Below are positions 17,823-26,212 of a stretch of 35,807 nt of DNA, one piece after another. A model generated the notes under the pieces. It saw only the letters and a list, made by a program, of their open reading frames with translations. It had not been told where the DNA came from and made no database searches. Positions within the stretch are counted from its first letter, which is position 1. Each line of letters opens with the position of its first letter. Source of the DNA: Eubacterium sp. (GTDB lineage: Bacteria > Bacillota > Clostridia > Lachnospirales > Lachnospiraceae); assembly GCA_022796875.1 (NCBI GenBank), contig JAAWJJ010000040.1:1-35807 (forward strand), in the 5' to 3' direction. The translations under genes and the position numbers were made by a program.

Positions 17823-20312
17823 TTACACTGCAAGTTCTTCCCTGGCAATAATGGAATCCTGCAGTTCCTTCGTCAGATCTACAAATACCGCGCTGTAACC
17901 GCCGACGCGTACCAGCAGATCTCTGTATTCGTCCGGATCGGCCTGCGCACGTTTTAAATCTTCTCTGTCCAATATCAAATATTGAATCTGCTGTCCTCCG
18001 GCGTCCATATAAGTCCGTACCAGATCCGCCCATTTCTGAATGTCCCGCTCCGTATTGACCGCCGTCAATCCGAAACGCTGGTTGAACGTCACGCCGTTGG
18101 TCGTATGATAACTGTCGATCGCCCTCGCTGCCGACATATGGCGCGCGGTCGCGCCCTCCTGTTTTGCGTACTTAGACGGTGCGACGGAATCCGACAGATG
18201 TTCTTCGGAATATCTCCCGTCCGGCGTCGGCCCGGTCCAATGTCCCAACGTAATATAACTGTCCATACTGATCAGTCCGCCGATAAAATGCCCGCCGTGC
18301 GCGGTCGGATAAGATTCCAGTTCATGAAACCAGAGATCGAGTATCTCTTTATTCCAACGGTCTGCATACGGGTCGTCACAGCCGTATTTCGGCGCGTTGA
18401 TACACTCTTCCCTTAACGCTTCTTTCCCTTTCCAGTTATCCTTTAACGCTTCTTTTAACTGTTTCCAGTCCGCCGTTTTCTTTTTATATATTACCGTATC
18501 AATAGCGGAAAGACAGTCGCCTGCGGTTCCCAGTCCTACGCCTAACGGGCCGGTCCAGTTATATTTCGCGCCGCCGTTTACAAAATCAACGCCCGTTCTG
18601 CGGGAAGTCGGATGCATCAGGTCATGCCAGACGGACGGGTAAAACGTCGTAAATACGTAGTCGTTCACGTTATTTGTGATTACGTTCATCTTCACGGCAT
18701 GCTTCATCTGCATTTTGACCGCCCGCATAAATTCTTCCATTGTGGAAAAGGTTTCCGGATCCCCGGTCTGTGGTCCGACCTGCTTGCCGTTCAACGGATT
18801 TACACCGTTCCAGACGGCCAGTTCTACCGGTTTTACCAGACTGAAAAATCCGCCGTTTTGCCGCCCAGACGTATCCGCCCCCGTCATATTGGGATCGGTA
18901 ATATTTTCCTGGCAGCCGACGTCGCCGTAATTTCTGGCGTCTTTTAAAGAAACGCCGCAGTTGCTTACCATACCCGGAACGATCACGTCGTCGTTTAAAA
19001 GCAGCGGCAGTCCGCCGCCCAGACGAAGCACTTCCAGCGCGCAGGTCAGCAGTTTTTGCGGAGTATTCCGATGTATGCGGACGGATAACGCCGGATCGAT
19101 CAAATGAACATGCGCATGCGCTTCCAGCAGCATATAGGTCAGTTCATTCGTAGTATCATGTCCGTTTTCGTCTATACCGCTGATATTGATCTTGTCGTTA
19201 TTGCCACGCGGGCATCCGACGCCCATCGTAAACGCCGTGCTTTCATTCCATTTCAAAAACAGACATTCCAGCAGTTCCTGAGCTTTTTTCCTTGTCAGGG
19301 CGCCTTTTTCGAGATCGTTTCGAAGATACGGCAGCATATACTGGTCAAACCGTCCCAGCGAATGGGAATCCATCCCTTCAATCAGCGCAGTCGCCGATCT
19401 TAAAAAATGAACGCACTGCAGCGCTTCCCACCAGCTTTCCGCCGGATTTGCAGGTACTTTTTTACAAATGCGCGCCATCTCTTTCAGTTCTTCCGCCCTG
19501 GCCGGATCGGTTTCTTTTTCCGCCAGCATCTGACAGTATTCACTGTTCCTCTCCGCATACGCAATGATCGCTTCCGCCGCCATAATCATGGCGCGGTACT
19601 GATTTTTTTTATGGATCGTATCCATACGCTCCGGATAGGTAATATCCAACTGTTCCATTGATGCAGTGATTTCCTCAATTAAACCGTTCATTCCTTTTTC
19701 CAGTACAGAGCGGTAATCCTGTATCGTATGGGCCAAAGGACCTCCAATAGTTGGAATATAACACTGGCTGTCGTTCATGAAATCCCAGGCTTCTTTATAA
19801 TTCCTCTGCATTTCTTCACTCAGACGGTCCATTCTTCCTTTTTTCTCCCAGAATGGCAAAATCTTTTGTTGAAATTCTTTCAATTCCTGCGGATCATAAC
19901 AGTAAATCCTGTCCAACTCTTCGCACGAACCCTGCTTCGGAAAATCCAACGCCGGAAAATGAGGATTAAAATCAACCTGATGCGGGCCTGCCGCCGCGCA
20001 TCCCATCAAAAGCTGATGCTCCGTCAGTCCTAACGGGATTTCTTTCAGCCCCTTTTGTATGGAAAGCGCCCTGCGGATTGCAGGATGCTTTCCGTCCGTC
20101 TGCATATAGGACGTTGTTACGCTTGTCGCCCAGTGAAACGACAGCCGGCGTTTTCCATCCTGATACCGTGGGAGCATGTTTTTCCGGATCTTCTGGATCC
20201 GCTGTTCTTCCTCATCCTGCGCATCCAGAATCATTTCCTGAAAAAGGCTCCCTCTCCACGGCATATGCCTTGTTTCCCACCATGGCTCTATCGGCTTATT
20301 TGTTTTTGCCAT
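17823..20312 (-). CDS. Glycyl radical enzyme of the dehydratase/lyase type, substrate unknown
   Basis: Oxygen-sensitive radical enzyme of 829 aa with a PFL-like barrel. The thiyl-radical cysteine lies in DVGCQEN (C467) with the general-base Glu two residues on (E469), the GCxE motif of dehydratases and sulfo-lyases. The C-terminal RVGGYS motif holds the radical Gly (G805), followed by AVFVDLTKELQDSII. PFL's Cys-Cys pair is absent. The segment after GCQE (NITDPNMTGADTSG...GGFF) is about five residues longer than in glycerol dehydratase and CutC and lacks their GWHD signature, so it is probably none of these. The start is ATG 20312, with GAGGT 8 nt upstream; a GTG lies one codon earlier. Its activase is two genes upstream. 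Likely substrate: a polyol or sugar derivative, by context. Confidence 0.9.
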   Translation of the reverse strand: MAKTNKPIEPWWETRHMPWRGSLFQEMILDAQDEEEQRIQKIRKNMLPRYQDGKRRLSFHWATSVTTSYMQTDGKHPAIRRALSIQKGLKEIPLGLTEHQLLMGCAAAGPHQVDFNPHFPALDFPKQGSCEELDRIYCYDPQELKEFQQKILPFWEKKGRMDRLSEEMQRNYKEAWDFMNDSQCYIPTIGGPLAHTIQDYRSVLEKGMNGLIEEITASMEQLDITYPERMDTIHKKNQYRAMIMAAEAIIAYAERNSEYCQMLAEKETDPARAEELKEMARICKKVPANPAESWWEALQCVHFLRSATALIEGMDSHSLGRFDQYMLPYLRNDLEKGALTRKKAQELLECLFLKWNESTAFTMGVGCPRGNNDKINISGIDENGHDTTNELTYMLLEAHAHVHLIDPALSVRIHRNTPQKLLTCALEVLRLGGGLPLLLNDDVIVPGMVSNCGVSLKDARNYGDVGCQENITDPNMTGADTSGRQNGGFFSLVKPVELAVWNGVNPLNGKQVGPQTGDPETFSTMEEFMRAVKMQMKHAVKMNVITNNVNDYVFTTFYPSVWHDLMHPTSRRTGVDFVNGGAKYNWTGPLGVGLGTAGDCLSAIDTVIYKKKTADWKQLKEALKDNWKGKEALREECINAPKYGCDDPYADRWNKEILDLWFHELESYPTAHGGHFIGGLISMDSYITLGHWTGPTPDGRYSEEHLSDSVAPSKYAKQEGATARHMSAARAIDSYHTTNGVTFNQRFGLTAVNTERDIQKWADLVRTYMDAGGQQIQYLILDREDLKRAQADPDEYRDLLVRVGGYSAVFVDLTKELQDSIIAREELAV

Positions 20313-20324
20313 CACAATACCTCG

Positions 20325-21347
20325 TTAAAACAGAAATACAACTTTTGTCGCCTTGTGGCTTCTGACCTTTTCAAATCCAAACTCCGCGTCTTCCGGCTGA
20401 AGTACATGGCTGATAAATTCATACGGATTGATCTTCCCGTCCAGAATCAATTGCGCCATTTCTTCATTGGCGTCTTCTTCATCCGGCCATTTTACCCATA
20501 CTCTCGGATCGTTTTTCAGTTCCGGCTCCCAAGTAAGTCCCGGAGCCGCGCCGTAGAGCTGAACCGTTCCTTTTTCGCCGACAACGTCCAGACACATTTT
20601 CAATGCCGAGTCGCTTCCTACCGCTTCAATAACTTTTCCGATGCCGCCGTTTGCAATCATCTGTTTCAATTCCTCCGGGAAATCCTCTCCTGCAACATAC
20701 ATATCTGCGCCCGCATCCTTAAATTTTTTCTCATGCTCTGCGCGTCTGCCGAAAACAATGACTGGAGAAGCTCCCATTAGTTTCGCAAATTTTGCGAAAC
20801 ATACCGCCACAGGACCTGTACCTACGATTCCGAGAGGTTCGCCTGCTTTGATATTAAAATTCTTAAGCGTCTGCCATGTTTCTTTTAACGTAATCATAAC
20901 CGCGCCGGCCACGCTGTCGATGCCGTCCGGCAAAATCTGATGTTTGGTAGCCTGATAGTTCAAAGGAATGTCCGCGCCGTCTGCCTGGATTGCCGCCAGA
21001 TCCTGAACGACGCCATATTCGCTCATACCGCCTTCCGAACCGATACCGTTCGGGTAATGTCCCCATGTATGGGCGCGGAGTACACGGTTTCCGACTTTAA
21101 AACTGGTACATTTTTCCCCAAGTGCAATAACGACGCCTGCCGACTCGTGTCCGAGATTGATCGGTACTCCTTCCGGAAAGCCGCCACCCTCCGGTCCGCC
21201 GAATTCCCGGTTTACAAACATCATATCCGTATGGTTACAGATTGCGCATGCTTCGATTTTTACCAGCGCTTCATAAGGGCCTGGTTTTGGCATCGGGATC
21301 TCTCCCAGACACACTTTTCCTTTTTCCGGAGAAACAATTGTTTTCAT
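20325..21347 (-). CDS. Zinc-type medium-chain dehydrogenase (sorbitol/threonine dehydrogenase-like)
   Basis: NAD(P)-dependent alcohol/polyol dehydrogenase of 340 aa. Catalytic-zinc ligands are C37 (CAICNHTD) and H67-E68 (LGHESAGVV). The Rossmann fold has GIVGTGPVAVCFAKFAKLMGA. The four-Cys structural zinc loop common in this family is missing; the region RVLRAHTWGHYPNGIG has no cysteines. It lies between the GRE and its activase, with its stop 12 nt before the GRE start. It may therefore oxidise the substrate before radical cleavage or reduce the aldehyde afterwards. SWKE-like substrate residues cannot be read, so the polyol is not named. Confidence 0.88.
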   Translation of the reverse strand: MKTIVSPEKGKVCLGEIPMPKPGPYEALVKIEACAICNHTDMMFVNREFGGPEGGGFPEGVPINLGHESAGVVIALGEKCTSFKVGNRVLRAHTWGHYPNGIGSEGGMSEYGVVQDLAAIQADGADIPLNYQATKHQILPDGIDSVAGAVMITLKETWQTLKNFNIKAGEPLGIVGTGPVAVCFAKFAKLMGASPVIVFGRRAEHEKKFKDAGADMYVAGEDFPEELKQMIANGGIGKVIEAVGSDSALKMCLDVVGEKGTVQLYGAAPGLTWEPELKNDPRVWVKWPDEEDANEEMAQLILDGKINPYEFISHVLQPEDAEFGFEKVRSHKATKVVFLF

Positions 21348-21378
21348 CTATATATCCTCTCTTTCTTTCCCTGAATAT

Positions 21379-22176
21379 TTATCCGCCGATCTTTACATCC
21401 AGTCCGGCTTTTTCTAAAACAGCTACGATATCCATCATTTGCCTGCTGCCGTTTTCCTGCAGTTTTAAAGGTTTCAGATCCGCCAGCGCATAGGGCCTGC
21501 CCAGACTCTTATATTTGTCCTTTCCCAACTGATGGAACGGCATCAGATGCACCTCTGAAATCCCCGTTTCTTTTAAAAATTCCAATAACTGCCTGATATT
21601 TTCTTCCGTTCCGTTGTACTGTGGGAGCAGCGGGATCCGAACGATGATTTGTTTCCCTGCTTTCATTATGTTTTCAGCATTTGCAAGAATCCGTTCATTC
21701 GGAACGCCCGTCAGCTTTTTATGGATGGAACTGTCCATATGTTTGATATCATATAAAAGCAAATCCGTATACGGCAGCACAGATTCGAGGACCGGCCATT
21801 CTGCATACCCTGTCGTTTCTAACGCCGTATGTATATTGACCTCATAACAGCGCCGCAAAAGCTCTTTTGTAAATTCCGCCTGAAAAAAAGGCTCTCCGCC
21901 GGAAATCGTGACTCCTCCGCCGGAATGACGGTAAAAGTTCCGGTCTTTTAAAACCTGCGCCATAACCTCTTCCACATCCGTTTTCCATCCGATGATATTT
22001 TTTTCTCCCGTGTGGCGCAGTTCCGGCTCCGGTTCCTTTGCCTGGGATTCCGGATTACAGCACCATTCGCATCGGAGCGGACAGCCTTTTAAAAATACGA
22101 CGGTTCGGATTCCCGGTCCGTCATGGATGGAATACCGTTGAATATTAAAAACAATTCCATCTGTTTTTTCTTTCAT
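21379..22176 (-). CDS. Glycyl radical enzyme activase (radical SAM), lacking the ferredoxin-like insert
   Basis: Radical SAM enzyme of about 265 aa that installs the glycyl radical on the neighbouring GRE. The CX3CX2C cluster motif is C32, C36 and C39 in GCPLRCEWCCNPESQ. HDGPGIRT and TISGGEPFFQ match activases. Most dehydratase-type activases carry an eight-Cys two-cluster insert after NPESQ. Here only about 35 residues without cysteines separate it from the VEEVMAQVLKD helix, as in PFL-activase. The start could be ATG 22176, just past the M24 stop, or GTG 22188, overlapping it. Neither has a strong ribosome site, so coupling is likely. Confidence 0.9.
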   Translation of the reverse strand: MKEKTDGIVFNIQRYSIHDGPGIRTVVFLKGCPLRCEWCCNPESQAKEPEPELRHTGEKNIIGWKTDVEEVMAQVLKDRNFYRHSGGGVTISGGEPFFQAEFTKELLRRCYEVNIHTALETTGYAEWPVLESVLPYTDLLLYDIKHMDSSIHKKLTGVPNERILANAENIMKAGKQIIVRIPLLPQYNGTEENIRQLLEFLKETGISEVHLMPFHQLGKDKYKSLGRPYALADLKPLKLQENGSRQMMDIVAVLEKAGLDVKIGG

Positions 22177-22178
22177 TT

Positions 22179-23381
22179 CTAATACCACGGGCCTGTTCCG
22201 GCAATCATTAATTCCAATGGCACTTTACTCAAAGGTTCCGCGCCGTCCGGTCCTGTCAGAAAGTTGTCGCAGCAAAATACATATACGCTGTCTGTAATTC
22301 CGAACGGATGCACCGCGATATTCATATTGGAACGAATTGCTATAGTTTCCGGTCCATAAATCACCGGACGCTCCGCCAGTTCATATCCCTGCCCGTGCGC
22401 AAAGATCATCCCTCTGGACGGAAATCCGCGTTGTTCCATGTAACTGTCGTTGATACGGCAGATGTCGGCCGGGCATGCGCCCTCTTTTAAAATCTCGGCC
22501 GCCCTTCGTTGCGCATCCCTTGCCGCGTTCCAGCCGTCCTGCAGTTCTTTGGACGGCTCTCCGATGCAGAACGTCCTGCCAACTTCCTGATAAAATCCGC
22601 CCGGCCCGCTGACTTCCAGCATCACCATAACCTGATCGCCTTTCTGCAGCGTCCGGTTCATAAAAAACGGCATTTTATGCGCCGCCTGCTGTCCCATCGG
22701 AGCGGAGCACACCATGATGAGCTGCTCTTCGCTGCCCATATCCGTCAATATATGCCGAATCTCATTGGCTACTTCATACTCTTTCCTGCCCGGCCTTAAC
22801 ATTGCCGGAATTGCCGCAAAAGCGGCTCCCGTAATATCTGCCGTACGCCGAATCAGAGAAATTTCTTCCGTACTTTTCACACATTTGATTTCATCTACCA
22901 GGTCTGTGGCGTCCACAAATTCCAGTTCCGTTAAATTTTCTTTCAGATATTCATAAAAGCAGGCCGACATCAGGCCTTTCGCTATGATACCGATTTTTTT
23001 GTATCCGTTCTTCCTGATTGCTTCCACGGCGGCCTGCCCATCCAGACTGTCCGTATAGTGGATGCTTCTGTAATACGGACGTACAATATTCTCTTTAATG
23101 CCCCGCATCATCCAGTCCGGAAGAACAAGTTCCGGCGTATTTCCCTCCGTAATTACGGTCATCTCATCTTCCGCCGGAAATAATACGGTAGTCGGAGTGC
23201 CGAATTTCGCCGGCATGTCGATAAACCATCTGACATAGCCTCCCATATGCGCTTCGCTGTTCTGCATTACAAGGCAGTCAATATTCTGTTTTTTCATTTC
23301 CTGCCGGACGGCGCTCCATCTGCGGTTCTGCTCTTCGTCAGAAACCGGCAGAAATACGTTTTCCGATAGCCGTTTGTCCAT
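22179..23381 (-). CDS. Creatinase-like M24 (pita-bread fold) protein, probably not a metallopeptidase
   Basis: Protein of 400 aa with the creatinase/prolidase N-domain (about 20-150) and a pita-bread catalytic domain. Peptidase metal ligands are not conserved: the DxxDxxTR-type region reads MLEVSGPGGFYQEVGRTF, with Glu where metallopeptidases have Asp. This resembles metal-free creatinase. H235 (QQAAHKMPFF) aligns with the catalytic His232 region of creatinase. A later FAHGQGYEL is conserved. It probably performs a non-peptidase hydrolytic or lyase reaction on the pathway substrate. AAAGGAGG lies 10 nt before ATG 23381. It sits between the SDR gene and the activase. Confidence 0.85.
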   Translation of the reverse strand: MDKRLSENVFLPVSDEEQNRRWSAVRQEMKKQNIDCLVMQNSEAHMGGYVRWFIDMPAKFGTPTTVLFPAEDEMTVITEGNTPELVLPDWMMRGIKENIVRPYYRSIHYTDSLDGQAAVEAIRKNGYKKIGIIAKGLMSACFYEYLKENLTELEFVDATDLVDEIKCVKSTEEISLIRRTADITGAAFAAIPAMLRPGRKEYEVANEIRHILTDMGSEEQLIMVCSAPMGQQAAHKMPFFMNRTLQKGDQVMVMLEVSGPGGFYQEVGRTFCIGEPSKELQDGWNAARDAQRRAAEILKEGACPADICRINDSYMEQRGFPSRGMIFAHGQGYELAERPVIYGPETIAIRSNMNIAVHPFGITDSVYVFCCDNFLTGPDGAEPLSKVPLELMIAGTGPWY

Positions 23382-23402
23382 AGCTTTCCGCCTCCTTTTG
23401 CA

Positions 23403-24197
23403 TCAGGTGCTGAATTTCGGCGCATTGTTCGGATCGTAAATATATGGGATCTTGTTCTTTCCGCCGTCTACCAGAATACTTTCCGCCGTAATCCATCCGG
23501 AATATTCATCCGATGCCAGGAAACAGCAGATATTGCCATGGTCTTTATAACAATCGCCGCAGCGTCCGAGAGGGATTGTTGCACCGATCTGGTCTACCGC
23601 GTCATGCATAAACGTATTCATACCGGTCGGCGTCGGACCAGGCGCAATACAGTTTACCCGGATCCTGTGTGGCGCAAGATATCCTGCCAGTGCAAGTGTA
23701 ATCGCCTGTACGCCGCCTTTGGATGCGCTGTAACCGATTCCTTCCGGGAAACATGCGGTAACGGATTCCGAAGAAAAGTTCACAATGGAACCGTGGATTT
23801 TGTTTTCAATCATTGTTTTTGCAACCGCTTTCGTACAGATAAACACGCTGTCCAGATTGATCCTGACTTCTCTGCGGAATTCTTCCAGCGTCTGTTCAAA
23901 GAAATCTTTCCAGTAAATTACGCCCGCGTTATTGATTAACGTTGTGACCGGACCAAATGCATCTATGGTCTGTTTCACCATTTTGTCCACGTCTTCTTCT
24001 TTTGTCACGTCGCAATAAGCCGCAATCGCACGTCCGCCCTTATCGCAGATTTCTTTTGCTACGCTCTTTGCATTTTCTTCATTCAAATCGCAAACCATAA
24101 CTGCCGCCCCATGATCTGCCAGAGCCATTGCCACTCCGCGTCCGTTTCCGCGTCCGCCTCCGGTAACAATCGCTACTTTGTCATTTAACTGTAACAT
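23403..24197 (-). CDS. Short-chain dehydrogenase/reductase (SDR), first gene of the GRE operon
   Basis: Classical SDR oxidoreductase of 264 aa. The cofactor loop is TGGGRGNGRG (12-21), with D37 after the second strand suggesting NAD(H). NNAG is at 89-92 and the catalytic Ser/Tyr/Lys include YSASK (Y156, K160). A C-terminal extension PYIYDPNNAPKF is unusual. The start is ATG 24197, with AAGGGG 8 nt upstream, rather than the ATG at 24227 lacking a site. It is the promoter-proximal gene, 22 nt before the M24 gene. It probably oxidises a hydroxyl of the imported compound or reduces a product carbonyl; the substrate is unknown. Confidence 0.88.
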   Translation of the reverse strand: MLQLNDKVAIVTGGGRGNGRGVAMALADHGAAVMVCDLNEENAKSVAKEICDKGGRAIAAYCDVTKEEDVDKMVKQTIDAFGPVTTLINNAGVIYWKDFFEQTLEEFRREVRINLDSVFICTKAVAKTMIENKIHGSIVNFSSESVTACFPEGIGYSASKGGVQAITLALAGYLAPHRIRVNCIAPGPTPTGMNTFMHDAVDQIGATIPLGRCGDCYKDHGNICCFLASDEYSGWITAESILVDGGKNKIPYIYDPNNAPKFST

Positions 24198-24271
24198 AGT
24201 AAAACACCCCTTTTTATTCTTGTTCAAAGTAACGTCCCAGACTTAAAATCCCGGCCGTTCTCTGTGATTAA

Positions 24272-24345
24272 ACTATAGCAAAATACCTGTTTTCCAGAAA
24301 CGACATATGTCCATTCCAGATTTTATATTTTTAGGACATATGTCG
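24272..24345 (-). promoter_or_regulatory. Activator-type promoter of the GRE operon with two palindromic boxes
   Basis: GACATATGTC occurs perfectly at 24302-24311 and again at 24335-24344, 33 bp apart, as CGACATATGTCC...GGACATATGTCG. Exactly 24 nt separate the nearer box from TATAGT (-10, plus-strand 24272-24277). The expected -35 position reads TTTCTG, a poor hexamer. With a start 7 nt after the -10, boxes centre near -41.5 and -74.5. The same layout recurs upstream of two other operons here. Confidence 0.8.
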
Positions 24346-24472
24346 CTTTTTTGTGAAAAACAACAAAAACCCGCTAACAGAAAGTAAAATATGAATCCGG
24401 GCATTTGATAGCGATTCGTCTTTTGCCAAAATGAGTATTTTAGAGCTTCCTGTATTGAAGGGGGGGATACAT

Positions 24473-24540
24473 ATGGAAAATAAAACGGAAAGTAAGCACT
24501 TCCTGAATTTTCTTTGGTATAGCTTTACTCTTTTTAATCC
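24473..24540 (+). pseudogene. Truncated 5' end of an unknown gene
   Basis: GGGGGG (24461-24466) precedes ATG 24473, and the reading frame begins MENKTESKHFLNFLWYSF. It looks like a genuine start that runs at about 24540 into an oppositely oriented ATPase fragment. I do not recognise the family. It marks the left edge of a recombination scar. Confidence 0.3.
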
Positions 24541-24845
24541 CAGGTTAGACTATACAAATACTTCCCCGCAAAACTTTTCCAGAAAATCAAATCATAGTCT
24601 ATCGAATCTACAATTGGAACACCACCAAACAAACCTTTTAAATACATAATCCTAGGATTATTCGTTCCTTGAATTCTTGGATATTTGTCCAAACATTTAA
24701 CTTCCTTATTTCCTTGATAATCAACAGTAATCAAATAAACTGATTTAATATCAATACTTTCCAACATATAAGTATTGTGTGTGGTAATAATTAATTGCCC
24801 TGAAATATCATCTATCATGGATTCCAATATATTTTTTAAAAGCAA
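24534..24845 (-). pseudogene. C-terminal fragment of an AAA-family ATPase (OLD/abortive-infection-like)
   Basis: About 100 residues survive. LIITTHNTYMLES resembles the switch-His region after Walker B in ABC/SMC-like AAA ATPases. It is followed by YLITVDYQGNKEVKCLDKYPRI, NNPRIMYLKGLFGGVP and a normal-looking stop. The Walker A and the rest of the N-terminal part are absent, and in-frame stops lie just upstream of 24845. Such ATPases often belong to phage-defence or toxin systems. It is a remnant, not a working gene. Confidence 0.65.
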
Positions 24846-24913
24846 ATTTAAACTTTACAACTGCAAGCATTAACTTCCGTATTTTTCATTCGTTTCCTCC
24901 GCTCTCCATAAAT

Positions 24914-25180
<267 letters not shown>

Positions 25181-25560
25181 TTACCAAGCCTGTGCAGGCA
25201 TGGAATGCGGGTTCCTGATGTCAACATTTTAATTACCTTGTGATACATGATTAAAAATAAAAAATCTGCGGATATGGGCTGCCATAATTATGCCTTTCGG
25301 CAGGTGGAATTCAGTCTTACGCGATCCAATTCCAGCTGCTGGCGACTGCATGTTCTTTTTTAGAAAAAGCATCACATAGAGTAACTAAATTTCACAATAA
25401 AGGAGTGGATCGAATTTGCCAAACCCAAAAATGCTGAATTTTGTCTTCAGTACGGAATTTAATTTTACAAGTGAAATTTAACTTTTCACTCAACCTATTT
25501 AAAGATTCGATTAAATAAAAACCTACATTCATTTCATTTTTGTGTTAGAATAATATGCGG
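25181..25560. other. Intergenic scar sequence without a recognisable gene
   Basis: No open frame of useful length or clear family match is seen. Short stretches such as GGIQSYAIQFQLLATACSFL on the plus strand around 25310-25370 hint at decayed coding sequence but could not be assigned. Confidence 0.4.
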
Positions 25561-25610
25561 TTGAAAAAGAAAGCCGTGTAATCGGCAGATGTAAGTCCAG
25601 CAAAATTGAT

Positions 25611-25656
25611 GCGTGTAATCTAAAGTAGTTTTACTACGGAGATTGCACGTTTTTTA
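25611..25656 (+). terminator. Terminator-like hairpin before the MATE remnant
   Basis: GCGTGTAATCT (25611-25621) pairs with AGATTGCACGT (25640-25650), with inner GTAG/CTAC pairs, and is followed by six T. A leader of about 80 nt with a GCCG/CGGC hairpin lies upstream. It could be an attenuator of the former transporter gene or a terminator. Confidence 0.55.
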
Positions 25657-25701
25657 TGTTTTAAAGGTGGAAAAAAATAGTAAAAATTTTTATAACCGGC
25701 C

Positions 25702-26125
25702 GTGCATACGGCAGCACAGATAACGGGTGCGGTAACTAATATTATACTTGACCCGATCATGATTTACGGATGGCTTGGATACCCGGAACCTAGCGTTAAA
25801 GACGCTGCTTACGCGACGGTAATCGGCCAGATCGCATCCGCATTTGTCGGATTAGAAGTATTTTCAACACCGCTCGCCGGCATTTTTGGTTTGTCCGGGA
25901 AAACAAAACGACTTTGCATCAGCGCTATGCGTGTTATGATATCCATTTGCAGACAGCTTTTGTTTGTCATTCCAACGGCTTTTCTATTTGCTGAGATAGT
26001 AATATCCGGTATGTGCGGAACATGGCTTATATAGATGCGTTTTGTGATTGCAAAAATTTTAACCGTATTTGTTTCCATAATATTTATGAAAAGAGTACAC
26101 AAAAATAAAATTCTGACAATGGGTT
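25702..26125 (+). pseudogene. MATE-family efflux transporter remnant with internal deletions
   Basis: The frame [20 protein letters not shown], then [20 protein letters not shown] and [10 protein letters not shown], is the TM5-6 region of a MATE exporter. It jumps directly to [19 protein letters not shown], a region normally some 80 residues later, and then to [16 protein letters not shown], again skipping sequence. A stop at about 26032 is followed by a further KILTVFVSIIFMKR fragment. Whole transmembrane helices are missing, so it cannot be functional. Confidence 0.8.
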
Positions 26126-26136
26126 AAGAAGAAACA

Positions 26137-26197
26137 ATGGCCGGTGGAAGCGTTTTAAGGATAATCAAAACCGATTAACAACGCTTTCTCCGGCCAT
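26137..26197 (-). terminator. Bidirectional hairpin at the end of the ABC importer operon
   Basis: ATGGCCGG...GGAAGCGTT (26137-26153) pairs with AACGCTTTCTCCGGCCAT (26180-26197), one of the longest stems in the window. It starts 16 nt after the last permease stop. The minus-strand sequence after it is TGTTTCTTC, a weak U-tract. Confidence 0.75.
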
Positions 26198-26212
26198 CTG
26201 CAAAAAATTCTT

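Noticed and set aside
17823..20312. Annotating the glycyl radical enzyme as pyruvate formate-lyase or glycerol/choline dehydratase
   Set aside because: It lacks the adjacent Cys pair of PFL and the GWHD stretch after GCxE of known diol and choline lyases. The substrate is left open.
25561..25656. Riboswitch upstream of the MATE remnant
   Set aside because: There is a terminator-like hairpin and a small leader helix, but I could not match it to a known riboswitch consensus.
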